The position numbers and the translations under genes were made by a program. Source: Sinorhizobium alkalisoli (GTDB taxonomy: Bacteria; Pseudomonadota; Alphaproteobacteria; Rhizobiales; Rhizobiaceae). From it: a stretch of DNA of 64,000 nt. The notes under the pieces are model-generated. The model saw nothing but the letters and a program-made list of their open reading frames with translations. It did no database searches and was not told the DNA's origin. Shown one piece after another: positions 18,231 to 29,979 of the stretch (positions are counted from its first letter, which is position 1; each line of letters begins with the position of its first letter). The stretch lies in the NCBI RefSeq assembly GCF_008932245.1, contig NZ_CP034909.1, positions 1,860,001 to 1,924,000 of the forward strand. The letters are read 5' to 3'.

Positions 18231-18299
18231 CAGCCTCTTGGCTACGGCTGCAACCGATCCAATACAGCTAAGAAGCCAGGAGACGACCGGATTGATGGC

Positions 18300-20328
<2,029 letters not shown>

Positions 20329-20332
<4 letters not shown>

Positions 20333-21171
20333 GCCCTGACAACCTTCTGCGTTTGCTCGCCGAGCCCGTCGATCCCGAGCCGGATGACTTCTCCGCCCTT
20401 CAGAAATACCGGCGGCTTCTGTCCGAGCCCCACGCCCGGTGGCGTGCCCGTTGAAATCACGTCGCCTGGCTGAAGGGACAGAAAACGCGTGAGATAACTG
20501 ATCAGATGCGCGACGCCGAAGATCATTGTTGCGGTCGTACCGTTCTGGAAACGATGGCCGTCGACTTCGAGCCACATGCCCAGATTGCCGATGTCGCCAG
20601 CCTCGTCGGGCGTGACGAGCCATGGTCCGATCGGGCCGAAGCTGTCACACCCTTTCCCCTTGTCCCAGGTACCCCCGCGCTCGATCTGCCATTCGCGTTC
20701 CGAGACGTCGTTGACGACGCAGAAGCCCGCGACGTGCGAAAGGGCATCTTGTTCCTCAATGTAGCGGCCGCCCTTGCCGATGACCACACCGAGTTCCACT
20801 TCCCAATCGGTCTTCACGGAGCCACGCGGTATCTCGATGTCGTCATTCGGCCCGCTGATCGCACTCGTCCATTTGTTGAAGACGACGGGCTCCTTCGGAA
20901 TCTCAGCGCCGGTTTCGGCGGCGTGATCGGCGTAGTTCAGCCCGATGCAGATGAACTTGCCCACCCCACCGACGCAGGGGCCGAGGCGCGAAGTGCCGTC
21001 GACGAGCGGCAGTCCGCCCGGGTCGATGGCGGCCAGGCGCTTCAGGCCCTCGGGGGAAAGCACTTCGCCCGCAATGTCGTCCACATGGACCGAAAGGTCC
21101 CGAATTCGGCCGGAGGTGTCGAGAAGGCCCGGTTTTTCCTGGCCCTTGGGGCCATAGCGCAGCAGTTTCAT
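20329..21171 (-). CDS. FAH-family hydrolase, probable 2,4-diketo-3-deoxy-L-fuconate hydrolase
   Basis: A 280-aa fumarylacetoacetate hydrolase family protein. The metal-binding pattern is present in DWEVELGVVIG, with VNDVSERE and STGTPPGVGLG closing the active site. In this context it would split 2,4-diketo-3-deoxy-L-fuconate into pyruvate and lactate, the last step of the pathway. Family members also include ureidoglycolate lyase-like enzymes, so the substrate is inferred from neighbours. It overlaps fucD by 4 bases and is separated from the binding-protein gene by a hairpin. Confidence 0.82.
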
Positions 21172-21189
21172 CGTTGTCCCATTTGCTGG

Positions 21190-21213
21190 CGCCGGGGGCG
21201 CGGGCCCCCGGCG
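21190..21213 (-). terminator. GC hairpin between binding-protein and hydrolase genes
   Basis: A perfect 10-bp stem (21190-21199 with 21204-21213) with a 4-base loop sits 13 bases past the stop of the sugar-binding-protein gene and before the hydrolase start. Such stems after binding-protein genes usually slow 3' decay or cause partial termination. That would give more binding protein than downstream enzymes. Confidence 0.6.
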
Positions 21214-21225
21214 GGTTTGATCGGA

Positions 21226-22170
21226 TCAATCGTAGAGAACGGCGGAGATTTCCGGCGAGTCGATGTTGTCCTTGTCGTACCAGTAGAAGCCGGTATCGAT
21301 GGTCTTCTCGATCTTTTCGCCCTTTGCGGCGGCGACGGCGGCCTTGACCGTCTCATAGCCGATGCCCACCGGGTTCTGTGTGATTGCACCCGCCATCAGA
21401 CCTTCACGGATCGCATCCTTCTGGGCCTTGCCCGAGTCGTAGCCGATGATAACCACCTTGGCGCCCTGCTCCTTCACGCCGTTGACGACACCGATGGCCG
21501 AGCCTTCATTGGTGCCGAAGATACCCTTGATGTCGGGGTTTGCCGTCAGGATCGCTTTGGTGATTTCCGTCGACTTCAATTGGTCGCCGCCGCCGTACTC
21601 GATAGCAACGATTTCGACGTTCGGATGGGCTTCCTTCATACGGTTGACGAAACCGTCGCGTCGGTCGATGCCGGTGCGTGAGGTCTGATCATGCGCCACG
21701 ACAGCGACTTTGCCGGCATCGCCGATCAGTTCGGCCAGAGTGTCGGCAGCGAGCGCTGCAGCGGCGGCGTTATCGGTTGCGGCGGTGGTCTGCGGGATAT
21801 CGCTGTCGACGCCCGAGTCGAAGGCGATAACTGGAATTCCGGCGTCGTTCGCCTGTTTCAGCAGCGGAATGGCCGCCTGGCTGTCCAGCGCCGCAAAACC
21901 AATGGCGGCTGGTTTTTTCGCCAGCGCGGCTGCGAGCATATCGATCTGCTTGTCGACCTGGCTTTCGCTGTCGGGCCCTTCGAATGTGACTTCGACGTCG
22001 AATTCCGCCGCAGCCTGGTCGGCGCCGGCCTTCACCGCCTGCCAGAATTGGTGCTGGAAGCCCTTGGAGATCAGCGGGACATAGAGCTTGTCCTGGGCGA
22101 CGGCACCGGTGGCGCCGGCCATCAGGGAAAGCGCGGCTACGGCGCCGAGCAGGGTTCGTCTTGTGAACAT
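21226..22170 (-). CDS. Sugar ABC transporter substrate-binding protein (RbsB type)
   Basis: A 314-aa periplasmic binding protein of the ribose/galactose family (Peripla_BP_4). The signal peptide covers residues 1 to about 25 (ends TGAVAQD). Family features include the N-terminal FQHQFWQAVKAGADQAA, AAALAKKPAAIGFAALD, VIAFDSGVDS and the hinge-region GIFGTNEGSAIGVVNG. It probably delivers L-fucose or a related sugar to the permease and ATPase encoded just upstream in the operon. Confidence 0.88.
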   Translation of the reverse strand: MFTRRTLLGAVAALSLMAGATGAVAQDKLYVPLISKGFQHQFWQAVKAGADQAAAEFDVEVTFEGPDSESQVDKQIDMLAAALAKKPAAIGFAALDSQAAIPLLKQANDAGIPVIAFDSGVDSDIPQTTAATDNAAAAALAADTLAELIGDAGKVAVVAHDQTSRTGIDRRDGFVNRMKEAHPNVEIVAIEYGGGDQLKSTEITKAILTANPDIKGIFGTNEGSAIGVVNGVKEQGAKVVIIGYDSGKAQKDAIREGLMAGAITQNPVGIGYETVKAAVAAAKGEKIEKTIDTGFYWYDKDNIDSPEISAVLYD

Positions 22171-22242
22171 GGTATCTCCTCCTTGGTGTTCACGGTTGAA
22201 AGGTTGGGGTGAGCTTTGACCGGAGCGTCTCCGCCTGCGGCC

Positions 22243-23220
22243 TTATTTGCGGGCGCGGACGCGCATCTGGTCGGCATAGACGGCGATGATGATGATCGCG
22301 CCGGTGACGACCGTCTGCCATTCCGGCGCAACCGACAGGACGCGCAGACCATTGGTCAGAACCGACATGATCAGGGCGCCGATAAGGGTGCCGAGTATGG
22401 TGCCGCGGCCGCCGGCAAGGCTGGTGCCGCCGATCACCACTGCGGCAATCGCCTCGAGCTCGTAACCGAGGCCGAGCGCCGGCTGGGCCGAATTGAGGCG
22501 GCTGGCAATGAGCAAGCCGGCAATCCCGCAGATTCCGCCAGCCAGCGTGTAGATTGCGATCTTCCAAAAATCCGTGTTGACGCCCGAGAGCCGGACAGCC
22601 TCCTCATTGGAGCCGAGTGCGAAAGTGTAGCGGCCGAGCACCGTCCGCCCGAGAATCCACGCTGAAACGGCCGCAACGAGAAAGAGCACCAGCACGCCGT
22701 TCGGCACCGGGAAGGCCGGGATTAGCTCGCCGATAATCGAGCCTTGCGCAATGAGGGTGAAGCCGGGCGTGTCGTTGAAATAAATTGGCTTGGTGCCCGT
22801 GACGATCAGCGACAGGCCTTTCAGCACCAGCATCATGCCGAGCGTCGCTATGAAGGGCGGGATCTTCATCCGGGCGACGAGGCTGCCGGAGAAAAGGCCG
22901 CACACGGCGCCGGTCGCGATCGCCGTCAAGACGCCGAGCGGCAGCGGCATGCCCGCCCAGGCCAGCACCACGCCCGCCATCACCGCACAGAAAGTCATCA
23001 GCGTACCGATGGACAGGTCGATGCCGCCGGTGATGATGATCAGCGTCACGCCGACTGCAAGGACGCCGTTGACCGAAGTCGCCTGCAGGATCGCCATGAT
23101 GTTGGAGACCTGAAAGAAGTTGGGGCTGGCCAGCGAGAAGCCGATGACCAGCACGATGAGGCTGGCGAAGGCCAGGAGTTTCTGCTGTGCGCCGCCGCGC
23201 CCGCTTTGCTTTACACCCAT
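22243..23220 (-). CDS. Sugar ABC transporter permease (RbsC type)
   Basis: A 325-aa membrane protein with about 8-10 helices. It has the RbsC/BPD_transp_2 family motifs [11 protein letters not shown] (after helix 3), [11 protein letters not shown] and [23 protein letters not shown] near the cytoplasmic coupling region. It follows the ATPase gene by 15 bases and precedes the binding-protein gene, forming a standard CUT2 importer. Confidence 0.9.
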   Translation of the reverse strand: MGVKQSGRGGAQQKLLAFASLIVLVIGFSLASPNFFQVSNIMAILQATSVNGVLAVGVTLIIITGGIDLSIGTLMTFCAVMAGVVLAWAGMPLPLGVLTAIATGAVCGLFSGSLVARMKIPPFIATLGMMLVLKGLSLIVTGTKPIYFNDTPGFTLIAQGSIIGELIPAFPVPNGVLVLFLVAAVSAWILGRTVLGRYTFALGSNEEAVRLSGVNTDFWKIAIYTLAGGICGIAGLLIASRLNSAQPALGLGYELEAIAAVVIGGTSLAGGRGTILGTLIGALIMSVLTNGLRVLSVAPEWQTVVTGAIIIIAVYADQMRVRARK

Positions 23221-23235
23221 GGTTGCGCTTCTCCC

Positions 23236-24741
23236 TCAGGCCGCCGTCTTGCCGTTACGTTCCGTTGCCAGTTCCATGATCTTTTCCTGATCGGCTCCGC
23301 CCGGCAGGATGCCGGTCAGACGCCCCTCGCACATCACGGCGATGCGATGGGAAAGCCGCAGAACCTCCGGCAGCTCGCTGGAAATGACGATGATTGCCTT
23401 GCCCTGCGCGGCCAGTTCCTTGAGCAGGCGGTAGATTTCCGCCTTTGCGCCGACGTCGATGCCGCGCGTCGGCTCGTCGAAAATCAGAATGTCGCAGTCG
23501 CGCAGCAGCCACTTGGCGATGACCACCTTCTGCTGGTTGCCGCCCGACAGCAGCCCAACCTCCTGCCGGTCGCCCGGCGTGCGGATATCGAGTTTGCCGA
23601 TATAGTCCTTGGCCACACGACCGAGCGCTCTCTCGTCGACGCGGCCGATCGCATCGCAATGGCGCCCGAGGCTCGCTATCGCGATATTGGCGCGCACGTC
23701 CATGCCGAGCGCCAGCCCGAAATGCTTGCGGTCCTCGGAGAGGTAGCCGATGCCGGCGCGTACCGCCTGCGCCGGGCTCGTGATGCGCACGGGCTTGCCG
23801 TGCACCAGGATCTCACCGCTGTCGATCGGCTCGGCACCGAAGATGGCGCGGGCAAGCTCGGTGCGCCCGGCGCCCATCAGGCCGGCGAAGCCGAGGATCT
23901 CGCCCTTTTTCAGACTGAAGCTGATCTTCTTCAACTGATGGCCGCGGCTGGCATTGCGGACCTCCAGCGCCGTTTCGGCGTTGGAAAGGTCCGGAATGGC
24001 CGCGACCTCATCCTTCAACTCCCGTCCGACCATCATGGAGATGATCCTCGAGATCGGCGTGTCCTCGGCCGCGACCGTACCGACATAGGCGCCATCGCGC
24101 ATGACCGTCACGCGATCGGCTATGCGCTTGATCTCGTCCATCTTGTGGCTGATGTAGATGATGCCGACGCCCTCAGCCTTCAGGCGGCGGATGATGGTGA
24201 AGAGCTCGGCAATTTCGGCGTCGTTCAGCGCCGCCGTCGGCTCGTCCATGATGAGCACGCGGGAATGATGGCTAAGCGCCTTGGCAATCTCGACCATCTG
24301 CTGGCCGGCAATGGTGAGTTCCGCAACCGGCGTTCGGGGGCTCATCCGGATATTCATGCCGGCGAATATCGCCGCCGCATCGGCATTCAGCCTGGCCTCG
24401 TCGATGCGTCCGAACCGCAGGCGCGGCTCGCGGCCGATCCAGATATTCTGCGCGACATTCAGGTCGCGCATCAGCGCCAGTTCCTGATGGATGATGCCGA
24501 TGCCAAGCTCCTGCGCCGCCCTGGGCGTAGGCAGATGGACTTCCTGCCCGTCGACGAGAATGCGCCCGCTGTCCGGGGTATAGACGCCGGACAGAACCTT
24601 CATCAGCGTCGACTTGCCGGCTCCATTCTCGCCCATCAGGGCGTGAACCTCGCCCCTGCGCAGATCGAAGTTGACCGATTTGAGCGCATGCACTCCGGGA
24701 AAGGCCTTCTCGATGGCTTCCATTCGAACGATGTCGGACAT
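23236..24741 (-). CDS. Sugar ABC transporter ATP-binding protein (RbsA type, two ATPase domains)
   Basis: A 501-aa duplicated ATPase of the CUT2 class. The first domain has GENGAGKST and Walker [11 protein letters not shown]. The second has the usual degenerate GLMGAGRTE nucleotide loop, [15 protein letters not shown] and [15 protein letters not shown]. The start at 24741 (MSDIVRME) fits the family; an ATG seven codons earlier at 24762 abuts the upstream SDR stop and is possible. It supplies energy for import of the operon's sugar. Confidence 0.9.
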   Translation of the reverse strand: MSDIVRMEAIEKAFPGVHALKSVNFDLRRGEVHALMGENGAGKSTLMKVLSGVYTPDSGRILVDGQEVHLPTPRAAQELGIGIIHQELALMRDLNVAQNIWIGREPRLRFGRIDEARLNADAAAIFAGMNIRMSPRTPVAELTIAGQQMVEIAKALSHHSRVLIMDEPTAALNDAEIAELFTIIRRLKAEGVGIIYISHKMDEIKRIADRVTVMRDGAYVGTVAAEDTPISRIISMMVGRELKDEVAAIPDLSNAETALEVRNASRGHQLKKISFSLKKGEILGFAGLMGAGRTELARAIFGAEPIDSGEILVHGKPVRITSPAQAVRAGIGYLSEDRKHFGLALGMDVRANIAIASLGRHCDAIGRVDERALGRVAKDYIGKLDIRTPGDRQEVGLLSGGNQQKVVIAKWLLRDCDILIFDEPTRGIDVGAKAEIYRLLKELAAQGKAIIVISSELPEVLRLSHRIAVMCEGRLTGILPGGADQEKIMELATERNGKTAA

Positions 24742-24762
24742 GGTTCGTGCTTCCCGCCGCAT

Positions 24763-25500
24763 TCAGATCGTGACGCCGCCGTCGACCAGCACGGCCTGAC
24801 CGGTCACGAAGCGGCTTTCGTCGGAAAGAAGGAAGACGACCATGGGGGTGATGTCGTCCACGGTCGCCAGGCGCCCCATTGGCTGACGCGCGATGAAATC
24901 CTTTTCCGCCTGGATCGGATCGGCGGCCGAGGCGATCCGGCCACGCAGAGACGGCGTATCGACCGTTCCGGGGCAAAGGGCGTTGCAGCGGATGCCGTGC
25001 TTCACAAAATCGGCGGCAACAGCCTTCGTCAGGCCGATGACGGCAGCTTTGCTGGCGCCATAGGCCGTCCGGTTGACGAAGCCCTTAATGGACGAAGCCA
25101 TCGAGGCCATATTGAGGATGGACGCCGATCCGGTTTCGGCAGCGCGCTCCAGCATGCCCGGAAGGCAGGCGCGCGCAAGGCGCATCATTGCTGTCACGTT
25201 CAGATCGAAGCTGAAGGCCCAATCGTCGTCGGTTACGTCCAGCAACGTGCCGTGGTGAACGAAACCGGCGCAGTTGAAAAGCCCGTCCAAGGGGCCGACG
25301 CGAGATGCAAGGATCTTGATGGCCTCCGGATCCCTCACGTCCAGCGCTGCGGTCTCCATGCCGTCCAGGCCTGAAAAAAGCGATTCATTCACATCCGTTG
25401 CGATGACGTTCGCACCTTCCTTCAGGCAGGCCAAGGCGCTGGCGCGCCCGATCCCCTGCCCGGCCGCGGTGACAAGAATCGTCTTTCCTTGCAGCCGCAT
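24763..25500 (-). CDS. SDR dehydrogenase, probable 2-keto-3-deoxy-L-fuconate dehydrogenase
   Basis: A 245-aa short-chain dehydrogenase with TAAGQGIG (NAD-binding, about residues 10-17), NCAG, and Ser/Tyr-x-x-x-Lys (YGASK). The segment SSIKGFVNRTAYGASKAAVIGL and the CPGTVDTPSLRGR region are characteristic of the 2-keto-3-deoxy-L-fuconate dehydrogenase / BDH2-like group. It would form 2,4-diketo-3-deoxy-L-fuconate. The ATG at 25500 follows gggaggagacc. It is the first gene of the fucose operon, divergent from the IclR gene. Confidence 0.82.
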   Translation of the reverse strand: MRLQGKTILVTAAGQGIGRASALACLKEGANVIATDVNESLFSGLDGMETAALDVRDPEAIKILASRVGPLDGLFNCAGFVHHGTLLDVTDDDWAFSFDLNVTAMMRLARACLPGMLERAAETGSASILNMASMASSIKGFVNRTAYGASKAAVIGLTKAVAADFVKHGIRCNALCPGTVDTPSLRGRIASAADPIQAEKDFIARQPMGRLATVDDITPMVVFLLSDESRFVTGQAVLVDGGVTI

Positions 25501-25530
25501 GGTCTCCTCCCATCTGCGATGTTGTTCGTA

Positions 25531-25551
25531 TATGGAATGATATTTCACATA
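25531..25551. promoter_or_regulatory. Candidate IclR operator in the fucose operon promoter
   Basis: An imperfect palindrome, tatggaat...atttcacata, lies in AT-rich DNA about 30 bases upstream of the first operon gene and 80 bases upstream of the IclR gene. Its GGAAT/ATTTC half sites and size resemble IclR-family operators. It is placed to control both divergent units. Confidence 0.4.
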
Positions 25552-25629
25552 AGAAATACCCTGGCAAGAGAAAATCGTGCTATCTCCTCTCGAAAGAGGT
25601 TGATCAGCGGGCTTGGAAGGAAGCGACGC

Positions 25630-26421
25630 GTGGATAAGAAGCCGGTGAATGGATTGGGTGGAGAGCAGGAACAGGACGACAAATACAGAGCGCCTGCCTT
25701 GGATAAGGGGCTGGATATCCTCGAGATTCTGGCCGAACAAAGCGGCAGCATGACCAGAACGGAAATCGTGCGCGAAATGGGCTTGAGCCCCTCGCAGATC
25801 TTTCGCATGCTCGAAAGGCTCGTCGCACGGGGATATGTCGCCCGTTCCGAAGGCGGCGATCGTTATTCCCTGACGATGAAGATGTTCCTGCTTGCCAACC
25901 GTCACCCTCCAACACGGCGCCTCATCGCACAGGCCCAGCCGCTGATGGACAATTTCGCCCACGAGACGGGGCAAGCCTGCCATCTCGTAGTGCCGGAGGC
26001 CGGAAACGGTCTCATCGTCGCGCAGGCGAGCCCAAAGGGGCACTGGGAGTTCCGAGCCCGCGTAGGCGGAGAACTCGACCTTTACACGACGGGCTCGGGT
26101 CTTACGCTGATTGCCTTTCAACGTCCCGAGAGACGGGTTCAGGCCCTGGAATACTGGGGCTGCAAGCAGCCCGAACAGCATCTCGCCGAGATAGGCGCGC
26201 ATCTCGAGGAGATTCGAGCCGCCGGTTTTCGTCTTGGCCCCTCAGGTTACCTCGTGGGCGTCACAGACATAAGCGCGCCAATCTGCGATCCGGGCGGAGA
26301 AGCGTTCGCTGTCCTGACTTGCGCATTCATCGAGCACCCCGCCGACAGGGATAGCGAAGCAAGGAGTAAAACGCTTGCGAAATTGTTGCAGTTGTCGGCT
26401 GAACTCTCATGTTCCCGTTAG
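25630..26421 (+). CDS. IclR-family transcriptional regulator of the fucose operon
   Basis: A 263-aa regulator with an N-terminal winged helix (about residues 20-85; LDKGLDILEILAEQ...SPSQIFRMLERLVARGYV) and a C-terminal IclR effector domain (TGQACHLVVPEAGNGLIVAQ, TGSGLTLIA). A GTG start at 25630 is preceded by ggaagg. It is divergent from the fucose genes and very likely regulates them, with a pathway sugar or acid as effector (inference). Confidence 0.87.
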   Translation: MDKKPVNGLGGEQEQDDKYRAPALDKGLDILEILAEQSGSMTRTEIVREMGLSPSQIFRMLERLVARGYVARSEGGDRYSLTMKMFLLANRHPPTRRLIAQAQPLMDNFAHETGQACHLVVPEAGNGLIVAQASPKGHWEFRARVGGELDLYTTGSGLTLIAFQRPERRVQALEYWGCKQPEQHLAEIGAHLEEIRAAGFRLGPSGYLVGVTDISAPICDPGGEAFAVLTCAFIEHPADRDSEARSKTLAKLLQLSAELSCSR

Positions 26422-26521
26422 AGCATGATCCGACCGAGTGAAACGAGGGTCGATAACATCATGCGTCAGAAACAAAGCGTTTGGGCGCCGATCTGATCCA
26501 CTCAGATCGAAACGCGCTCTA
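26421..26521. repeat. Dispersed intergenic repeat, family B, copy 1
   Basis: About 100 bases starting gagcatgatccgaccgagtg and ending gatcgaaacgcgctct. It matches 39152-39252 at most positions. It begins just after the IclR stop and ends on the stop codon of the convergent EamA gene. The ends carry short inverted sequences (gatccga and cagatcg types). Confidence 0.75.
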
Positions 26522-27505
26522 GCGGTGCTTCTCCGGCAAAGTTGCGCCCGCGCACGCCACGCGCTCGTCATCCACTGAGCCCGTCGACCGCGATTGTGGC
26601 CGAGGCTGCCCCGCCGCACCGCGAAAGAGTAGAGCTATCGCCGTGATCACGAGCAGGCTGCCCGGCAGCCACTGCCAGCCGATGACGTCCGGCCGCATCG
26701 CGAACAGCACCAGCATTGAAACGAACGGGACAAGATAGCTATACGCTGTAACCGCCCCCGGCGTGAGCGCGCCGGTCGCACGTTGCATCAGCCAGAAGGT
26801 GGCCCCGCTTGAAAAGACACCGAGATAGGCGACCAGCAACACGTCTCCCAAACGCATTCGCCCCATTGCGGCAACCGGCTCGGCGATAAATCCGACAAGG
26901 CCGATCAGAACGCCACCCGCGGCCAGGCTCCAGAACGTGCGTACGGCCGCGTCGGGCGACAGGATGCCCCGCCCCAGCCCCCATTTCGACAGGACCGGAT
27001 AAAGCGCCGACGCGATACATCCCAGGAAGAAGGCCATCTCGCCCCAGCCGAACTGCAGTTTCGCCAGATCGCCGCCGCTCTGGGCGAGCGCCAGCGCCAG
27101 GGCCCCGACCGCCCCCAGTACGAGAATTGCCAGCAGGCGATGGGCGCGCGTTTCCACACCGAAAACCCGGCCGAGCCCGTAAGCCAGTAGCGGCATGGAA
27201 ACGAAAAGCGCCGACATGGAAACTGCGCTCACACGATGGGCAGCCCAGAACATGACGCCGAAAAAGCCGGCAAGGCAGAGCCCCATGACCGCATAAAGCA
27301 GCCCGCCCTCAAGGTTCGGCACCGCCGGGCCCGCGCGCCATGCCATCGGCAGCATCGCAAGTGCGGCGATCGCAAAGCGCATCGCCGTCAGAAGCAGCGA
27401 CGGGAGCCCATCGCTCAGGAGGCCGACGACCGGAAAGGACGCACCGACGATCAAGGCCCAGAGCAGCATCCCCACATGCGCGCCGGCCACACTATTGTCC
27501 TTCAT
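26519..27505 (-). CDS. EamA/DMT-superfamily transporter
   Basis: A 328-aa inner-membrane protein with ten predicted helices in two EamA repeats, the usual drug/metabolite exporter layout (first repeat starts MLLWALIVGASFPVVG, second WSLAAGGVLIG). The ATG follows gaaggagaag. The stop lies at the edge of a family B repeat. The substrate is unknown; amino acid or metabolite efflux is typical of the family. Confidence 0.82.
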   Translation of the reverse strand: MKDNSVAGAHVGMLLWALIVGASFPVVGLLSDGLPSLLLTAMRFAIAALAMLPMAWRAGPAVPNLEGGLLYAVMGLCLAGFFGVMFWAAHRVSAVSMSALFVSMPLLAYGLGRVFGVETRAHRLLAILVLGAVGALALALAQSGGDLAKLQFGWGEMAFFLGCIASALYPVLSKWGLGRGILSPDAAVRTFWSLAAGGVLIGLVGFIAEPVAAMGRMRLGDVLLVAYLGVFSSGATFWLMQRATGALTPGAVTAYSYLVPFVSMLVLFAMRPDVIGWQWLPGSLLVITAIALLFRGAAGQPRPQSRSTGSVDDERVACAGATLPEKHR

Positions 27506-27624
27506 TGTTCTTCTCCTTCATCGGTACTACCGCTTCCTGCTCCGGGCCTCCATGGAACGCGCGACCTGGTCTGGCCTTTGGCCGGCGGCGAATTATGGTG
27601 CCGGGTAAGCAATGCCACGTGGGC

Positions 27625-28242
27625 TCAGATGGTTTCCAGGACGTGGGAAACCGGCAGTCGCGGTTTTTGCGGCCAATTGCCTTCCCGGGCGTAGCCAACC
27701 GCGATCAGCACCACGGGGATCTCGTCGGCGGCAAGACCGAATTGGCGCGCAACCGCCGTTGGATCGAAGCCGACCATAGGCCCGGTGGCAAGCCCGTACG
27801 CTTCCGCCGCGAACATCAGAAAGGCGGCGCCGAGTGTTGCCGTGCGAACCGCCTCGTCACGCTGCATTTGCGGATTGTCGCCATAGGTGCTTTCCACCGC
27901 CTCCGCCCAGGCGCCGACCATCGTCGCCGGCATGAAGCCCGCCTCGACAGATGGCCGGAGGCGCCCGTCCATGACGGTGTGCGAGGGCAGCTGTCCGCAA
28001 ACGATGTACGTGACCGCGGCCTCCGTCACCTTGGCCTGCCCGTAGGCGGCGGCGCGAAGGCGCGCTTTCGCCTCAGCTGTTCTGACGGCGATGAAACGCC
28101 AGTTCTGGAGATTGTAGGCGGTGGGTGCGCGCGTCGCCAGCCTTGCAAGCTCTTCGATCTGCTCATCCGTAAGCGCCTTGTCGGCATCGAACAGGTTCGT
28201 GGAGACGCGGCTTTCGATAGCGGCAATGATTGGATTCTTCAT
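27625..28242 (-). CDS. Nitroreductase-family FMN oxidoreductase
   Basis: A 205-aa protein of the nitroreductase superfamily. The N-terminal RVSTNLFD and RAPTAYNLQNWRFIAV segments carry FMN-binding Arg/Asn residues, and AAFLMFAAEAYGLATGPMVGFD matches the family's central helix. These are cytoplasmic flavin enzymes that reduce quinones, nitro groups or related electrophiles with NAD(P)H. It is divergent from a LysR gene 140 bases away, the usual arrangement for regulator and target. Confidence 0.82.
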   Translation of the reverse strand: MKNPIIAAIESRVSTNLFDADKALTDEQIEELARLATRAPTAYNLQNWRFIAVRTAEAKARLRAAAYGQAKVTEAAVTYIVCGQLPSHTVMDGRLRPSVEAGFMPATMVGAWAEAVESTYGDNPQMQRDEAVRTATLGAAFLMFAAEAYGLATGPMVGFDPTAVARQFGLAADEIPVVLIAVGYAREGNWPQKPRLPVSHVLETI

Positions 28243-28381
28243 CTGTCTCGACCTTTGGCATTCGTATGGTTCTTTTTGTCCTGGCGGGTGCGCCGCTGAC
28301 GAGGTCGATGTTATTCCTTCCCATCATCTCGATAATCCTCTATCCAGTACGAGTACTAACAACCATTAGTGAATAATCGCC

Positions 28382-29275
28382 ATGGATCAATTGCAGGCCA
28401 TCAAGGTGTTTCGCCAAACGGTGGAGCAGGGTTCTTTCGCGGAAGCCGCGCGACGGATGGGGCTTTCGCCCGCTTCCGTCAGCAAGAATATTCGGGAGTT
28501 GGAGGCGTTTTTGCGCGTGCGGCTAATCAACCGCACCACGCGCCGCATGAGCCTGACGGAAGCCGGTGAGCGCTACTTTGAGCAGATCGCCCGCATACTT
28601 GACGATCTTGCAGAAGCCGACGATTCGCTCGGGCCCATGCAGCGAATGCCGAGTGGTCTGTTGCGCGTGAGTGCGCCGATTGCCTTCACGCTGACACGCC
28701 TGTCGGACGCGATTGTCGGCTTCCTGGGCCGCTATCCCGATCTGACACTTGACCTGAAGCTCGAGGATCGCCGGGTTGACCTCGTCAAGGAGGGGATCGA
28801 CCTCGCCATTCGCGGCACCGACCGGCTGGAGGATTCCAGCCTGATCGCGCGCAAGCTGATGACGCTAGAGCATGTGATCTGTGCCTCGCCGGACTACTTC
28901 GCGCGCGCCGGATGGCCGCGCGAGCCGGAGGATCTGCGTTCGCACAATTGCGTGCAGTTCACGCTCTCCGGCCATGTTCAGGAATGGTCTTTTGCGCGGG
29001 AGGGGCGCACTGCGCGGGTGGCGATCAGCGGCCGCTACAAGGTCACGACCAGTCTTGCAGTCCGCGACGCCCTGCTTGCTGGCTTCGGATTGAGCCTCAT
29101 TCCGCGAATCTATGTGGAAAAGGACATCGCGGAAGGAAGGCTCACGACGGCGCTGGACGACTGGGCGCCGGTCGAGACCTCAATCTATGTTGTCTACCCC
29201 TCCCGTCAGTTTGTCCTGCCTAAGGTGCGCGCCTTCGTGGATTTCCTCGTCGATGAGATGCAGGACGAGAGCTGA
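28382..29275 (+). CDS. LysR-family transcriptional regulator
   Basis: A 297-aa LysR regulator with an N-terminal winged helix-turn-helix (residues about 3-60; FRQTVEQGSFAEAARRMGLSPASVSKNIRELE) and a C-terminal type-2 periplasmic-binding-like effector domain. It resembles the CrgA/YafC group. The intergenic region to the nitroreductase holds an agtac-ga-gtact inverted repeat at 28346-28357 that could be an operator. The likely target is the divergent nitroreductase gene. Confidence 0.87.
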   Translation: MDQLQAIKVFRQTVEQGSFAEAARRMGLSPASVSKNIRELEAFLRVRLINRTTRRMSLTEAGERYFEQIARILDDLAEADDSLGPMQRMPSGLLRVSAPIAFTLTRLSDAIVGFLGRYPDLTLDLKLEDRRVDLVKEGIDLAIRGTDRLEDSSLIARKLMTLEHVICASPDYFARAGWPREPEDLRSHNCVQFTLSGHVQEWSFAREGRTARVAISGRYKVTTSLAVRDALLAGFGLSLIPRIYVEKDIAEGRLTTALDDWAPVETSIYVVYPSRQFVLPKVRAFVDFLVDEMQDES

Positions 29276-29552
29276 GATTATGGCCATGCAGCGATCGGGG
29301 CCGGTGAAGATCCGGAATCTCCCGCAAGGCGGGCGTTCGAACTGGGCTTCGCTGATCCCCCATCTGCGACCAGGCGAGGCGTGTAAGGCCGCCCGGGTGA
29401 TTGGCAACAGACGGCGCGACCGGCTCGATGGAGCCCTCTCATTCTGTGCGCGCAGAGCGCCTGCCGCCGTGCCGCCGAGAGAGGAGTTGCTTTCAGGCAC
29501 GAGACGGCGCCGGAATTGACCGCGGCGCAGGCGTCGCGGTTGGCATGCAAAT
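29276..29552. other. Intergenic stretch with no supported gene
   Basis: About 280 bases between the LysR gene and the ArsR operon. A short open frame (29281-29519) has an Arg-rich, low-quality translation with no ribosome site or motif, so I do not call it. Confidence 0.5.
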
Positions 29553-29599
29553 ACTTAAGTGATCGCTTGACTTTTTGCCGGACGAGTCGTTACTTAAGT
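29553..29599. promoter_or_regulatory. Paired palindromic operator candidates for the ArsR operon
   Basis: The 8-base palindrome acttaagt occurs at 29553-29560 and again at 29592-29599, 39 bases apart, each within a tacttaagtg context. The second copy ends 2 bases before the chosen ATG at 29602. The pair in the promoter of an ArsR gene suggests autoregulation by steric block. This is inference from position and symmetry. Confidence 0.55.
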
Positions 29600-29601
29600 G
29601 C

Positions 29602-29979
29602 ATGGTTGAGCGTTCGGAGCAACTTGATTTGGCTTTTCACGCGCTCGCGGATGCCACGCGTCGGGGCATTCTCGATCGCCTCTCACGGGGACCCGCCTCC
29701 GTCAGCGAGCTGGCGAGGCCCTACGGCACGTCGCTCGCCGCGATCCACCAGCACGTCCAGGTGCTCGAGGCAAGCGGGCTCGTTGTGACGGAAAAGCGCG
29801 GGCGCACCCGCGAGTGCCGGATCTCCAGCGAGGCGGTCGAGCGCGTTGAAAGCTGGTTGCACGAGCGCCGCCAGCTCTGGGAGAGCCGGTTCGACCGGCT
29901 TGGAAAGCTGCTCGAAAGCGGCGAATTCAAGGGTGAAACCGGACCTCTGGACCCGGCGGCGGGAGGAGATCACCAATGA
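29602..29979 (+). CDS. ArsR-family helix-turn-helix regulator
   Basis: A 125-aa winged-helix protein (ATRRGILDRLSRGPASVSELARPYGTSLAAIHQHVQVLEASGLV is the DNA-binding core). It has no cysteine metal site, which places it in the group that travels with SRPBCC proteins rather than the metal sensors. The start could instead be at 29575 (nine residues longer), but that would put the second palindrome inside the gene. The stop overlaps the next start by 4 bases. Confidence 0.83.
   Translation: MVERSEQLDLAFHALADATRRGILDRLSRGPASVSELARPYGTSLAAIHQHVQVLEASGLVVTEKRGRTRECRISSEAVERVESWLHERRQLWESRFDRLGKLLESGEFKGETGPLDPAAGGDHQ

Noticed and set aside
18272..18290. Partial B12 box (agccaggagac) on the plus strand
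   Set aside because: The match breaks after gac (accgg instead of ctgcc), none of the upstream riboswitch blocks is present, and no cobalamin gene follows on that strand.
22744..25374. 876-codon open frame on the plus strand
   Set aside because: It is antisense to the importer permease, ATPase and SDR genes of the fucose operon, all well supported. Its His/Asp/Arg-rich translation is a codon-bias artefact.
29281..29519. Short open frame after the LysR gene
   Set aside because: It has no ribosome site, an Arg-rich low-complexity translation and no motif. I treat the stretch as intergenic.
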